Below are positions 21,895-34,418 of a stretch of DNA of 64,000 nt, in pieces. The stretch covers positions 1 to 64,000 of the forward strand of contig JAENRP010000231.1 in NCBI GenBank assembly GCA_024741835.1, written 5' to 3'. Within the stretch, counting starts at the first letter, position 1; every line of letters starts with the position of its first letter. The DNA comes from Diplocarpon mali (taxonomy: Eukaryota > Ascomycota > Leotiomycetes > Helotiales > Drepanopezizaceae). Position numbers and translations under genes: made by a program. The notes beneath the pieces were generated by a model. It was not told the origin of the DNA. It did not search any database and worked only from the letters and a program-made list of their open reading frames with translations.

Positions 21895-24800
21895 TAAGTT
21901 GGAAAAATCTTAGTCTTTGTCCAAGGGTTTAAAATTGCTTATATTGCCGTCGGTTCTTATAAAAGATTCGGAGGTTGTATCAATTTCTAATTCATCTTTT
22001 AAAGGGAATAAGGTCTAATCGCATCGATAAAAGCGCTTTAATCGATTAACTATAAAGGTTCCTTTAATATCGACTCTATTAAGTTCCTAAAGAGAATAGT
22101 ATCCCTTTTCTTTCTACTTAAACTTAACCTTAAATGGATTAAGCTATTAATAGTTAAGTTTAATATCTATTAATATATTAATACTTTTTATAATATCGTA
22201 GATTAGGATAAGATCATCTTTTCGAATAGGATGCGTTTTAAGTACTTTAGAAGTAGCCTATGCTTCCTTAGCTTTTTCCTAATATTATTTCTTTTATAAA
22301 ATGATTTCCTTTATATCTATATCTTAAAGCTTAAGTTATCGGCATCTTATTATAAGTAAATCGGAATAGTTCTGAATTTGACTATAGTTGAATAATCTCT
22401 AAATAGGCTATTAGGATTTAAGAGGAAGCTATGCCTCTTTATTATAAATAAGGAAAAATAGTATAACTCTAGTTAGTTTATAGATTATCATTCGATAAGT
22501 AAAGAGTATTTTATAAAAGTGTTTTATCTAATTCTTAAATCCTTTATAAGTAACTTTAAATAGCCTATTAAGAATGTCGCAATATCCTTACTTTACTACT
22601 CTATTATCTTTCGAGTTATATACTAAGATTTAAACCTATTTAATACTATATTTTTATAAAAAAGCTTTAATTACTCCTTTATTTTCAAGGCTTCTATTAA
22701 TAGTTAGTTTGCTAAAAAGTCTATAATAATAGACTATATCTTCTTAAAGGAACTTTGCAATAGATTCAAAGTTAGCAGATTTCAAAGGTCGTCCTTTAGG
22801 CCATCCTAATAGGTCTTCCTTTACTAGAATAAAATATATAATCCTATTTTCAATTATTAATACTTATATAATATTAAAACTGACTTTATAAAAAAGGCCT
22901 AATAGCTAGGTTAGGAATAGGGGATTCTCTTTATAACTAGGTTTTTATTTTTAATAAGGGATATAACTTTTTATAAAAGCTTTGCAGTCCTTAAAAGAAC
23001 CCTTCTAAAAGAATTTCCTTGAGAGTCGGTAGTAAGTGGACTTAGCTCCTTAGTAGCTAGTTTCCTTATAAATATCCTAAATAGCCTTAGCCTTTAGTTT
23101 TTTATTATTTAAGCAGAGTTATATAAGATATAAGTTATTACTTCTTTTAAATAATCGTTTTCCTTATATTAGATAAATTAGAGCTTTAGCTTTGAATTTC
23201 TAAAAATCCTTAAGAGCAACTGTCTTTAATCGTTTAAGCGTAATTAAAAATTTCGCAATTTCTTTAAAGTCACTTAAGTAGTTAGGTAATAAAATTCTCT
23301 TATTTAACTCGCAAGCCGGGCTTAAGAGTCGAGTCCCTTTAAGGCGATATATTAATAGATAACTAACTTCGTTTTCTACTTACTTATTAATATCTGTTTT
23401 ATCTTTTTTAATTAAATTAAAGGGGTAAGGGCGAGTTCTTCTTAAAAGGCCGTTTATAGTAGTATTTTTCATTCTTGAAATGTATTTGACTTCAAAGTCT
23501 ATTAGTCTTATTTAAGCAATCCATTTTATTAGTAAGGCTTTAGGTAAATCGCTTATAGCTTTATTTAATTATTCTATTAGTACTTTAGCATCAGTTTTAA
23601 GGATAAAGTAAGTACTATAGAGGTCGCTTCTTATCTTTTTCATTGCTTTTAAAGCTCTTTTGCATTCCTATTTAATAGTATTATACTTTATTTCCGCTGG
23701 ATTCTAAAGACTACTTTTAAAGTAAGCTAGATATCTTTTCTATTAGCTATTAGCTTATTAAAGGATAGCACCCTATTTAATTAAGCTTATGTCAACTATT
23801 AGTATAATTGGCCTAGCGTTAGCTCTATAGTTTATTTTAATTAGATATAGCGCTTTAAGCAACGCCTGCTTTAGTTATTTCATAGCCTTTATTTAAGGTT
23901 CCTCCTACTAAAACTCAGCCCCTTTCTAAAACAAGGAATAAATAGGTGCTGCCTTTTTAATAAAATCCTTAATCTATATACGATAGTATACTATAATACT
24001 AATAAATGCGCGAGCTTCTACTATATTATTATACCTCTTCTATTTATCGATTTTAAGTACTTTAGCCCTTTAAGGACTTCGGCTATTAGAATTAGTAATA
24101 AAACTAACAATTTCCATTAATAGAAGATAGTATTATAACTTCGGACCGACTATTGCTTTTACCTTTTCGAATCGTATAAGCACTTAGTCTAAGTTCTGAA
24201 TATATTCTATTATAAATTACTATATGCTAAGGAGAACTTCTTTATAGTTATAGAATGATCTTAATCCTTTTACTCTTATATCGTCTATATAAGGGAGTAT
24301 AATATTAGGTATATAATCTACTAGTATCTTATAAATTACTTAGATAAATTAAGCGATCGAATTTATAGCCCTTTAAGGTAATCTTATTATCTGAAGTAGC
24401 TTAAAAGGGGTTTAAATTGCTATTATATCTCTCGATTTAATATTAAGAATAAATTGGTCGTATTTAAAGAAAAAGTTAATAAGAGAGCTATAGGTTAATC
24501 CTGCGAATTCATTTAAGAACTTATCTATATTTAAAGGAATATTAGCGTCTTTAATAGTTACTCGGTTTATCTCTACTACTACTATTATTAGTTTATAAGT
24601 TCCCTTCTCTTTCTTAGCAATTAAGAACTATTTATTCTTATAAGGGCTATTATAGAATTTGAGAATACCTTGCTTTAGCCTATCCTTTAATATTTCGATT
24701 ACCTTTTCTTAAAAAGCTTTAGGGACTTTGAATGTTTTCTTTTGCCAAGCTTTATAAGGTATTGTCTTAATCTTAATATAAGGTATAACCTCTTTTCGAA

Positions 24801-26950
24801 TCTGGCTAAGTTCTATTTAGTTAAAAGCTAAGGCGTCCTTTCGATTTATTAAGGTTTTATAAAGTAGTTCGCATTCTTACTCTATTAAGTCTTCTCTAAT
24901 TTTCAATATATTGAAATATTCTTTTATTAGCTAATATTCGATAAGTTTATTAGAAAATCTGCTTATAATAAACTTATCGAATTTGCTACCTAGCTTTAGA
25001 GGTCGAAGCTTCTTATCTTATTTAAACCAATTATCTAATCCTTTAGGCTTTAAGCTATTAGAGATTCCTTAATCTACTAGTCGTACTTTATCAGCCTTGC
25101 TTTTATATATAATTCGAATATTAGCTAGTATTATACTTCTTTACTTCCTTCCTTTTTTATTAAATCTTATAAAACGGTCCGAATTTTCCTTTTTAAAAAT
25201 AAATAAAAGATTTTCTAAGTTATTAATTTAAAGTGCGTAAATAGAAATATTATTAGTAATTTTATTATTTTTCACTTATAAGTCCGGCCTATAAGTGGCT
25301 TTTAGGTTTTTTAAAATAATTAGTAAATTGTCGAAATTTATAAAACAAACCCTCTTCTTTGCTTTATTTTTCTTTTTTCTTAATTATTAATTTAATAAAA
25401 CGCCGATTATACTATTTTTTAAAATTCCAGATTTGATTCCTAGTCTAGGACTATAAGTCAAATCGCTATTATTTAAAATTAGCAAACTTACCTTTCTTTT
25501 GCTATAACTCTTTGCTAGGTGCCTTCTTTTATTAGTATTAAGCCTAGCCCTTATACTAGCTAATCGTTTCTTAAAACCTTATTTTAAAATTCGGCTATAT
25601 CTCCTGCGATAACTATTTATCCTTTTAAAGATCGATTTGTATTTTAAAGACTAGCTTTTATAAGACTATCTTTAAGATAGTTAAATATTAGCTAAGATTT
25701 TAAAATAAAGGGCATTTTTAAAAGAATATCATTTAAAGAATTCTTTATTATTAGAAAGTCAGTATAATTAATAATTCCTTTGACTTTAACCTTTACGTTT
25801 TTCACTTATTTATTAAAATTGTATTTCAATCTAAAGATAGTCGAATAAATAAGGAGTCGATCGCTAACGATTATCAATTAAGTTATTTCTACCACTTTTC
25901 TAGTTATTATATTAACTTTTAAATTATAATTGATTAAAGCCTTTACTTTAATTGATTCTTTTATAAAATAAATAATAATAGGGCTTTTTATCACAATTGC
26001 TAAATAATTTCAATTGATATTTTAAGATATTAAAGCTATTACTATAATATTATAGTACCTTTGGGTTCCTTTATCTTTTGCAATCTAAAGATATTTGATT
26101 AAGGCTAAGTGCTTCTTAAAGTTCTTTTATATTACAATTTCCATTTCCTTATTATTATTCAAATCTTTAAAGGCAATTAAGATATACTTTCTTAGCATTT
26201 TATTAAAGCGTCTAATCAAATTAAATAGGTCTTTAAATGTAAGGTTAATTTGCTAAGCTATAATATTCTTTATAGCTTTCTCTATTGCAGTTGAACTAGC
26301 GTATTTATCGACGAATTTCTCCTATTTTAACATCTATCTCTTTCGCTTAGGGTTAAGGGTCTGCGCAATAACTTCGACTTCTTAATCTTTAAGTTTAAAG
26401 CTATCTTCGTCTATTATATCTTTAATCAATTTATCTACTATATCGGCTTTATCTTTATCTATTATAGTTCCAGATTGTTAAGTGTCTTTTAGCATTTGGA
26501 CTTTATATTAAGATTCCTAAGTTATATATATTAATTTCTAGACTTTGGCTAGTTTTATTAGTATTAAAGGAGTGGTAGATCTAGAAGGACGCCGAGTATT
26601 CTAAGGGTTTTTAGATATAGAAGTAGTATTAATATTAGTAGATATATTATTATTAACCTACCTTAAAATAGAGATACCTCTAACTTTAGTAGCAGTCTAG
26701 TTCGAAGTTTAGTTAGTAAGCACTCCCTTAGGTAGATTGCTAGCTAGACTTATATATATATAAGTTAGGACCTTAGAGTTTATTTCGATAATACGCTTTC
26801 GTTCGGCCAAATCCTTATCCTACTTTATATTATATATTATTATTTGAATAGTCTATAGCTATAAACGATTTTAGTATTTTTTAATAAGGATAGCGTCTAG
26901 CCTAGGATCTTTAATATAAAGCATCTTATACTTATTAATATATATAACCC
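21895..26950 (-). pseudogene. B-1 gypsy pol: protease, RT, RNase H, integrase
   Basis: Minus strand. RT active site reads PYIDDIRVKG at 24265-24294, typical of fungal Ty3/gypsy, and both Asp codons survive. RNase H follows to about 23350. A palindromic cassette (TLKPGLRV, 23307-23329) sits in the RNase H-integrase linker. The integrase zinc and core domains lie around 23150-22300, and the C-terminal module ends with LRELDRVDIKGTF and NRLKRFYRCD near 22020-22110 (some letters decayed), the GPY/F-type end of fungal gypsy. Two more cassettes at 25274-25296 and 25436-25458 lie upstream of RT in the protease-RT region. Broken by many stops. Confidence 0.85.
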
Positions 26951-28215
26951 TAGTGTTAATAAAACGAAGGAAAAGAGGGCAATTATTATAATACTTATAT
27001 AGAGCGCAGTTAGGTTTTTCATTATTGCAAAAGTTGCAGGTTAGTCGTCTTTTATTGCCATTTCCTTAGTACCCTATAGTATTAATATTAGTAGAGTGCT
27101 AATTAAGATCAATTCCTCCTTCTTTAGCCAGCTATTGCGTTCTTATATTAGCTAGTTGTTTTAAATGATAAGAAGTAGGAGTCTAGTAATAGGAATTACT
27201 ATATTAGCTTATAGTAGCTGAGTTTTGCCTATTATTAAATTAGGGAATATACTATTTTTCTTATAAGAGATTATTAATCCTAGTTTTTAAGCTTTAGATT
27301 TGGAGTTTTGTAAATTAGGTCTTAAGTTCCTTAATTCTAAAGTTGGATCTTACTCTTAGGTCGGGCCTATAAGTGAAAGGTATAACTATTAGGTTCTTCT
27401 TTGCCTCTTCTATAACTTCTAGAGCTTTTGAGTATTCTTAGACTAGGCTTTTAAGGTCTTTAGTATAAGAGGGAGTAAGGGCTTTTTCCTACTCTATAGT
27501 ATTAATAGTTCTTTTATTAAGATCTGATTTTAAAGTAAAGGCCGAGAATTCCTTAAATAAGGCAAAGGTTATAAGGTCTTGCTTATCGATCTTAAAATAC
27601 TTGATAATCTTATTTCGAAGTCTAATGGGTAATCTAAGTAAGAAAAGGCGGCCTCTTTCAACTTCGCTAAGTATTTTCTAGCTAATTAAGGTATTTGATA
27701 TATAAGTAAAAGTCTAATAGTAGTTCTTAAGTTCCTTAGGAGTATAAGTGATTAGAACAAATTCCTTTAAGAAAGCTAGGGTATTGTAAATCTGCTATTT
27801 GTCAAATTCGCGGAATTCAGATTTAAGGGCCTTAATAAGGGTTCTTATAAACTATAAGTTTTCCATTTGGAAAGGGATTTAATAATATCTTTGCTTATAT
27901 AGTTATAGTAGTAAGGAAGTTGAGAAATCATATCCTCTTATATAATATTAAAATTGTAATAAGTTTCCTTATATTGCTTAAGGAAATTAGTAATATTAGT
28001 ACCTATAAAGTAAAGAGCGCTAGGGGAACTAGGGAGAGGAAAGTGACTAGTAATAGCCCTGAATGCGGCTATTATCGTTTTATACTAACCGTCTAGGTTG
28101 ATAGAATCTATAAGGGGCAAAGGAGAAGCTTTGATATTATAAGATTGATTGCTAGGAAGAGTACTTCGAAATTCAAAAGGGCTTAAAGAACGTTTAAAAT
28201 CCGAGTTAATCTTAG
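26951..28215 (-). pseudogene. B-1 gypsy gag
   Basis: Minus strand. The capsid part reads SALYFIGTNITNFLKQYKET then EDMISQLPYY and IIKSLSKWK, matching the gypsy gag pattern of a FDG-T-N-ITDFL helix followed by a RLPRYC-type motif. It ends with a zinc-knuckle remnant near 27020-27045 (LTCNFCNNEK, C-x2-C with the rest decayed). A cassette at 27352-27374 lies in the linker before the knuckle. Gag packages the element RNA. Stops replace several Gln or Trp codons. Confidence 0.8.
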
Positions 28216-29051
28216 AGTAATTAAGATAAGTTTGAAAAGATTTAAATAAAGGGTTAGTAAAAAGTTTAAAATTGTTATTATTTTTAGTATTTTCTAGTAT
28301 TAATATTGAAAAAGTAGGTAGTAGTCTTAAGTTGTTTAAGGATATCTTTTTATCCTCTTACTTATAGGCTAGGCTTAGGAGTAGAATTCCGGATTCTATT
28401 AAAAGTTTAATCTGAGTTTGCTAAGAGATTCTAAGTAGGTACTAAATAGCTAATAGGAGTATTATAACTAATTGCAATAAGATAAGGTTTACTTAATCTA
28501 AGACTAATTTCTAAGATAAGGTTTATATCTAAGATTTTTCTTAGCCTTTAGGCTAATTCCTATTGGTCTTTAGAATAAAGGGGTCTTTAGAGATAATTCT
28601 AAGGCAATTTTTAAAGTTCTATTAAGCTAAGGCGGCTGAATTATTAAATTCGGATTTTTAAAGATTCTAAAAAGGCACTTCTAGTTGGAGTTTGCGCTTA
28701 GTATTACTTAAGTACTTAAAACTACTGCTATTTGAGATTGCTATTATAAGGTTCGCTAAACTTTTTATACTAAGAAGCTGAAAATTCTAAAAATCTCAAA
28801 GTTAAGGAAGAAAATAGGGGTTTTTAAAGCAGAGCTGAAAAGGGAAAATCTAAGGTTATTAATAGTTGTTAAATGAAAATCGATAGTTTTAAGTAACTAG
28901 GCGATTAAGGATAAGGGTTTTAGAGTCGATTAAAATGCTATAAGTGTTTTAAAGATGTATTTCAAAGGCCGGTCTTTTATCTGCGAATTAAAAGATTAAT
29001 AAGATTATATAAGGATAGAAATCTTAAGAAATCGGTCCTTGTGTAGGTCAC
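28216..29051 (-). other. B-1 leader and gag N-terminal region
   Basis: Between the 5' LTR and the gag capsid. It holds one palindromic cassette (28360-28382), shared by B-2 (63749-63771), and an AT-rich run of Asn/Ile/Leu codons. The PBS should start at 29051 on the minus strand (GTGACCTACACAAGG); it does not match the initiator-tRNA pattern of A, C and D and its primer is not identified. B-2 has GTGACCTACGCAGG at the same place. Confidence 0.55.
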
Positions 29052-29299
29052 TAATATAAAACTAAGGGGAGATAATATAAGAATAGGCCTAAGGGAAGAC
29101 TTAAAAACAAGAGGAGGAAGCACTATAAGCAGGCTCTTTTAAATAAGATATTAGGAACAAGTCCTAAGTATGGGGTATATTTAGTACTATGGCAATACGC
29201 GCTGTCTTTATATATAAAAGATGGCCCTTTTATCCTCCTACTATCCTGCGCCGATTATATGATATATGTTACAAGACCTATCCATCTCAGGTCTTTATA
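29052..29299 (-). repeat. B-1 5' LTR
   Basis: About 248 bp; the outer end GGTCTTTATA is the complement of TGTAGAGACC in B-2, decayed. The inner end is placed where both copies read TATTA before the shared GTGACC, so it is inferred. It contains the E-box-like TCATAT/CACATGAT region and a GCGCTGTCT motif shared with B-2. Confidence 0.8.
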
Positions 29300-30980
29300 A
29301 TAGTATATAGGATTTACGAGCTCGAACTTTAATAGAGCTTTGATAAAGATAATGCGTTCTTAGCTATTAAAGGGATAATGAAAATCTCTCTTCTAAAGAT
29401 GTATAATAAAGCTATTAATAACTTAGAGAATAGAGTAGTATAGAATAAGGCAATTTAAAAGGAAATAAGCTCTTTTATTGCAAATAGCATATAGATAGAG
29501 GAACCGACGCTAAAGGATGTGAACCTAGTATTAATAAAGTAGGTCTTTACAATTAAGATATATATAGATAAGACCTTAGAATATTATAAGGCAAGGCTTA
29601 TAGCTAAGGGCTTCTCCTAATAGTATAGAGAAGACTACTTTGATACGTTCGCGCTGATAGTTTGTATAGATACCCTTTATATATTTATAATAATAGTAGC
29701 TGCTAAGGACCTTAAATGCAAATAGTACGATATTAAAAATATATTTATTAAAGCAATTATAAAGGAACGGATTTTTCTCTTTTAACCTAATAGTATTCCT
29801 ATATACGCTAACTACTCTCTTTATATATTTTGCAATATTTATAGGCTTAAATAATCAGCCTATAATTAGAACCTCTTATGCAGTTTTACTTTAGTAGAAA
29901 TAGGATTCATTTAAAGTCTAGCTAACCCTTATCTGTTTATTTATGCTAAGTATAGAATCAAGTTGCTATTATATATTAATAATATTGCTACTACTATTAA
30001 AACAACTACTTAATTAGATTAGTTCTTTATAATGATTTGGAAACGTTTTAATACTAAGGATCTAAGGGGAATTTATAAGATCCTTAGCATCTGTATTATA
30101 AGGAACCGTTCTACTTAAGAACTTTAGTTAGATTAAGAGTAGTATATTAAGAAGATCCTAGACCGAATAGGACTCTTTACTTATACTCTTAACTTTAAGC
30201 CAAAGCGTACTCTAATTAAAGGAAAGTATAATAAGTTAAAGCCTACTAATGAAAATAAGTAAAGAGGAGATCTAAAGAAGTACTAATAGGATATTAGAGC
30301 AATTATATATACTATAGTATATATAAGACCAGATATTACCTTTATTATTAAGCAACTTAGTTAAAATTTAAAGGATCTAACGATTTAATACGAGAATGCA
30401 ATCAAGCGACTTAAAAGGTACCTTTAATCGATAATCATATAAAAGGTAAGATACGGACTAATAAAATATATAAGCGTAAAGCTTAAGGTATATACTGATT
30501 CCGATTAGGTAAATATAAAAGGTTAGAAAAGTATATTTAAAAGTATAGCAATACTATATAGTAGACTTATATTATAAGGAAGTAGGAAGTAGAAATCAGT
30601 AGCTATTGCAAGCACTAAGGCCGAATATATATTAATATTATTAAATTGTAAGTAAAGATTATAGATCGCTTAAGTTTTAAAAGATATAAGTTTTGCTAAA
30701 TATATTAGATAAGATAGGAATTATATTAATCTTTAAGTAGATAATATAAAGGCAATTGCACTTATAAAGAATCTATACTTATATAAGCGATTAAAATATA
30801 TTAATATTACTTACTACTTTATCTGCAACCTTATTGCAAAGAATAAGTTATTAATTACTTATATTTTAATTAATTAAATAGTAGTAGATGGATTTATAAA
30901 GCTATTAGAGATAGTTGCAAAGTTTAAAGTATTTAAAGATATACTAAGGTTGCAGAAGATAATAGGGGCTTAGCAGGCTT
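29300..30980 (+). pseudogene. A-3 reverse transcriptase and RNase H
   Basis: Starts inside the region upstream of RT (LELQ-F/N-K-D-NAFL-type sequence). The RT motif KLLLYINNI has lost both catalytic Asp residues (codons 29972-29983, AAT AAT). RNase H follows, ending near 30960 with the KAFKD-type tail. Stops fill many Gln or Trp positions. Compared with A-2 (YIDD) and A-5 (YIND) this copy is further decayed. Confidence 0.87.
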
Positions 30981-31275
30981 AAGGACGACTCCTAGGCCCG
31001 CCTTATAAGTTAGGTTACGTAGTCTTATAAAGGAAAGTTTTTAAATCGACTCCTAGGCCTAGACTGCGAGTTAAGTTATATAGTCTTATAAAGGAATATC
31101 TTTTAGGAAATTTGACTCTTAGTCCTGCCTTATAAGTAGGATTAGTGATTTTAATAGAGATTACTATTAATTGATTATTTTTAATTTAAAGAGATACTTA
31201 AGAGTTGGATTAGCGCAAAAGGATAGTTGTTATTTTTCTAACTATAGGTCAATTGGAGTAAGGTCTGAGTAAGGG

Positions 31276-31470
31276 TATTAAGATAAGTGATATAGCTATT
31301 ACTTTAATATATTATTATATAATCCTATTGCTTAATCAATAGGATATTAATACGTATATAGCTATAGGGAAGAAAGGTATAACCTTCCTTCCCTAACTCT
31401 TATTAATATATCGACTATCGACCTCTAGAAGCCTCCTTTACCTACTGCGCCGACTCACTTAAGCTCAATA
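31276..31470 (+). repeat. A-3 3' LTR
   Basis: 195 bp, TATTAAGATAAG... to ...GCTCAATA, preceded by the polypurine run AGTAAGGG and followed by the putative TSD GTGAT (31471-31475), whose partner is outside the window. Confidence 0.92.
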
Positions 31471-31475
31471 GTGAT

Positions 31476-32500
31476 ATATATTATCGAAAGAAGAAGGTAA
31501 GGCTAGAGAAAGAAGGGGATATTTTGGTCAATTATAGCTGTTTGCAACTTTTCCATTAGTGTACGAATTGATCATTCCGATCTGCTGTCTTATTCTAGCA
31601 TATAAGGAGTAGATTCCTTTAAAATCATACTAAGGTTTTCTATAAGTATTTGTATCTATATAAGAGAGTACTCCTTACTTCTATTAGTTCTCTACCGCTT
31701 AATTATACGATTATACTAAATTTGTAAAAAGCTGATCATTTTCTTATTTACTTTAAAGGCATTAGATTTATTTATATAAGTCTATCCTTACTTAGCTATT
31801 ATAGCTGCGCAAGTGAAGATAGAAGCGTATTTGTAGCTATTAAGATCAATTGGCTTTAGATGAACTATATTAATATATAGCTTATTAAGTGCTTTTATAG
31901 GTCGAGGGTAAGCTGAATATTTATTAATATATTAGAGAGGTCTGCCTTTCTTGCAAGGAGCGCAAATTTGCGTCTTCCCTGATTTTATTTCCTTGATCTA
32001 TATATTAGTGATAGCAGATTGGGTCTTTCTAACTATTTATAGGCTAGCGTAGCTTAATCGATAGTACTAAAGCTTAATATTAAGAGGTCTATTCTTAATA
32101 GCAGCTAGGAGAGCATATCCACTTATATAACTAGAGGAGTTAATAAAAGGCTATTCCTTATTAATATATATATTATTATCAATAGTGCAAATTTCCTTCT
32201 TATTAGATAGAAATAGCTTGCTATTTTAATAGAAGCCTTTGATTTTATTAAGTTTGCCACTTAAGTATAAGTAGATAGGTAACTAAAGTATATAAAGAGT
32301 ATTAATTAACTTAAGAATATATACCTTTCTATTAGATTTAAATGCGTTAACTTTGCAAGTGCCAATGCCGAGAGGTTAAATAGATCTATTAACTGTATTT
32401 AAAGAGGGTAGATTATCTCAAATAGTATAGGAAGTAAACTTAGAAAGATTATTAGAGATATGCTTACTAGCACCTATATTATATAGCTAACGATTCTTTA
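31476..32500 (-). pseudogene. D-1 protease and integrase
   Basis: Homologous to 56670-57690 of D-2. On the minus strand the pre-integrase zinc domain lies near 32070-31900 and includes ICALCKKG-type sequence (C-x2-C), followed by the integrase core. Stops are frequent. The protease should lie at 32500-32350, but the active site is not clear. Confidence 0.7.
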
Positions 32501-32532
32501 ATTTTAATAAGAAGTAGGAGGTAAAAGAACTG

Positions 32533-32609
32533 ACTCCTAGGCCCGGCCTACAAGTGGAAATTGGCCCTAGGGAGGAGTCGGAATTGACTCCTAGGCCCAG
32601 CTCGCGAGT
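32533..32609 (-). repeat. Two palindromic cassettes in D-1 gag-protease linker
   Basis: Units at 32533-32555 and 32587-32609, 54 bases apart, so both read in the same frame on the minus strand (T-R-E/K-x-G-L-G-V type), separated by a LGPIS-type linker that is itself repeated. In D-2 the spacing is 48 bases, again a multiple of three. Confidence 0.8.
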
Positions 32610-32699
32610 GAGAATTGGCCCTAGGATTAGTAATAGTATAGTATGCCTAAAGAGGTCATTATCTAACTCTTCGTCTTCCTTCTAAGTTTTCCTAAAAGG

Positions 32700-34000
32700 C
32701 TTTTTACCTTTTAATAATAATAGCAAGGACTTATTATCTTTGCCTTTAAGGTAATAGAATATATACTTCTTCCTTAAATCCTTCTCCTAAGCCTCTCTTT
32801 TCGATTTGTTAATTGCAAAGCAATCTTCTACCTTATAGTATAGCTTTAATTGCTTGCAATAAAGACAAGGGGAGTTAGGGGAAGAGGTAGTAGTATTCCT
32901 AAAGGTACTCTTCTTTAAGTCTTTAAAACCTCCTTTATTTTCTGACTTCTTATAGTTAAAGGAATGCGGCTTACTAGCTGATTTATTACTATATAAGACA
33001 GTTCTATTCATTTTTAAACTTTATAAGGCTTGAGCTTTATTAGTAATATCTTTAATAAGAGCTTTAAGCGTAATCTCTAATTTTCATCTAGCTGCTATAG
33101 CTAAGCGAAGGTTAGAATGTTATCGATCTACTTAAATAGGCCATCTATTAGAACAGCTAGCAATAAATATAATAAGGTACTAGTAAGAGGGAGGGGCAGA
33201 GTCGAGAGCTTCCAATTTAGTGATTAAAAGTCTAAAAGCAATAACGTAAGCTTCAAGCGAGTTAAAGTTATCATATTTAATAGTAACGTAGGTCTATATA
33301 GCATTATATTCAAGTACTATTCTAGATCCTTTGTACTATTTTTAAAGAGCTTCCTATATATCTAAGGCAGATTTGTCGCCTTTTATATAAGCTAGTAGGC
33401 TTAGTTTGCAATTAAGTATAATAGCAAGCTTTATCTAAGATTCCTTAGCTTCCTATTTAATCCAATTATCCCTTTCCTTAAGTATAATAAAATAGTCCTA
33501 TAAGTCAACCTTAAGTAAAGTATATATTCTAGCTTTTATATAGAGATATATAGTTAAGGCGTTTGACTTTGCAAGGTTTAAAACCTTATTCCTCTATTAG
33601 CTATAGTCCTTTGCGCCTTTAAGCTTTTAAGACTTAGGGAGGCTAAGGGCAGCTGAAGATAATAACGATATCTTATTTGTATATATATATAAGGAGTTAT
33701 CGAAAGGAGGAGAAGGAGGAGGAGGAGGAGATAAACTATTATATTTGAGTTTAAAGTACTATATATCAGTCCCTTTAAAAATAGGTGATTCAAGTAGTGG
33801 AGTACTTTTAGCAATTAAGCTAGTAATCTTAGCTATTAGTCCTAATGATTTAGCTATAGTAACGAATCTTGCGTAAGCTTAGATTATTGCGTAGCGCTCT
33901 AAAAGGGGAGTAGCTACTGTTTTATTATTGAAATAACGCTTATTATACATCGTTAGTTGAGTAATAAAAACTTAAAAATATCGATCAGCCTTTTCATTTA
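32700..34000 (-). pseudogene. D-1 gag
   Basis: Minus strand. An open stretch 32787-33011 begins MNRTVLYSNKSASKPHSF and holds the zinc-knuckle remnant PCLYCKQLKLYYKVEDCF (C-x2-C-x9-C, the His decayed to Tyr). Upstream, near 33600-33650, AQRTIANRG and SLKSLK correspond to the LKGAxDY-W start of Copia gag in D-2. A run of GGA/GGAG triplets at 33700-33731 (Ser/Pro/Leu on the minus strand) differs in length from D-2. Confidence 0.75.
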
Positions 34001-34044
34001 TAAGGGAGACTCTGATCGATAGAATTTATCGAATGCTATTTATA

Positions 34045-34064
34045 GGCATACAGGGCTTATAACC
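34045..34064 (-). promoter_or_regulatory. D-1 primer binding site
   Basis: Minus strand reads GGTTATAAGCCCTGTATGCC directly inside the LTR: complementary, with one mismatch, to the initiator tRNA-Met anticodon arm. D-2 has the same. Confidence 0.65.
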
Positions 34065-34307
34065 TATAGTAAAGGAGGTTCTCTAATAGTGAACTTGATA
34101 GTAAACTAAAAGAGAGGGTACGAAGAAGTATAAAGTGCAAACGACGATATTAGGTGTCTTATGTCTTAATTCATAAGAGCTCTCTAACTACGAGCTATTT
34201 AATAAGGGCTGCCACTAAGTCATATGGCAAGTCATATGACACATTATATATATAATATGTCATGTGAAAGATCATATGACAAATATGTGACGGGCATTCC
34301 TGCAACA
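34065..34307 (-). repeat. D-1 5' LTR
   Basis: About 243 bp; ends TATAGTAAAGG and CCTGCAACA on the plus strand. At 34219-34290 it carries five to six copies of CATATG/CATGTG-type boxes within 72 bases, several as TCATATGAC or its complement. Confidence 0.9.
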
Positions 34308-34418
34308 GATTCAATACTAGCGCTAATATCTATCAATACTACCGGACTATTTATAACCTTAATTAAAGGAAATAATTAGTTTTTTTAAATAGTAAATAAC
34401 TCCACTTAATAGATATAG
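34308..34418 (+). mobile_element. A-4, integrase fragment left of A-5
   Basis: Plus-strand piece of a family A element lying between D-1 and A-5. It matches the complement of A-2 at about 18245-18365 (integrase). After removing A-5 and one TATAG copy it continues at 48670. Its upstream part was displaced by D-1 and should lie left of the window. Confidence 0.88.

Larger units (their letters stand above)
1..29299 (-). mobile_element. B-1, Ty3/gypsy LTR retrotransposon, left end outside window
   Basis: Minus-strand element whose 5' LTR is at 29052-29299. Reading leftward: leader, gag (about 28215-27000), protease, RT (YIDD codons at 24280-24291), RNase H, integrase ending with a GTF-x-NRLKRF-type tail near 22030, then two long ORFs of unknown family (X1, X2). 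RT before integrase is the Ty3/gypsy order. A-2 (7445-21240) and solo LTR A-1 (125-319) are inserted in it. The first 5 bases after the right LTR (ATAGT, 29300-29304) fit a TSD, because the intact A sequence near 49700 has ATAGC at the matching place. No 3' LTR appears on the left, so the element runs past position 1. Excluding insertions, more than 15 kb is visible, which is very long for the family. It could instead be a truncated gypsy joined to an unrelated repeat. Confidence 0.75.
29300..31470 (+). mobile_element. A-3: 3' part of a Copia family A element
   Basis: Plus strand. Its left end is cut by the B-1 insertion; its 5' part should lie beyond the left window edge. It contains the RT/RNase H, three cassettes (30988-31010, 31049-31071, 31115-31137) and the 3' LTR (31276-31470). 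The sequence after it (GTGAT) resumes D-1, as a comparison with D-2 near 56660 shows. Confidence 0.88.
31471..34307 (-). mobile_element. D-1: 5' part of a Copia family D element
   Basis: Minus strand. The 5' LTR at 34065-34307 is followed by GATTC (34308-34312), a likely TSD, since intact A elements have GATTC at the same place (A-2, complement near 18360). Leftward: PBS, gag, zinc knuckle, two cassettes, integrase; then A-3 interrupts at 31470. RT, RNase H and the 3' LTR should lie left of the window. The sequence aligns with D-2 from 56660 to 59490. Confidence 0.88.

Noticed and set aside
34045..34064. tRNA gene fragments around GGGCTTATAACC
   Set aside because: Only the anticodon-arm stretch is present, always directly inside a 5' LTR, so it is a primer binding site, not a gene.
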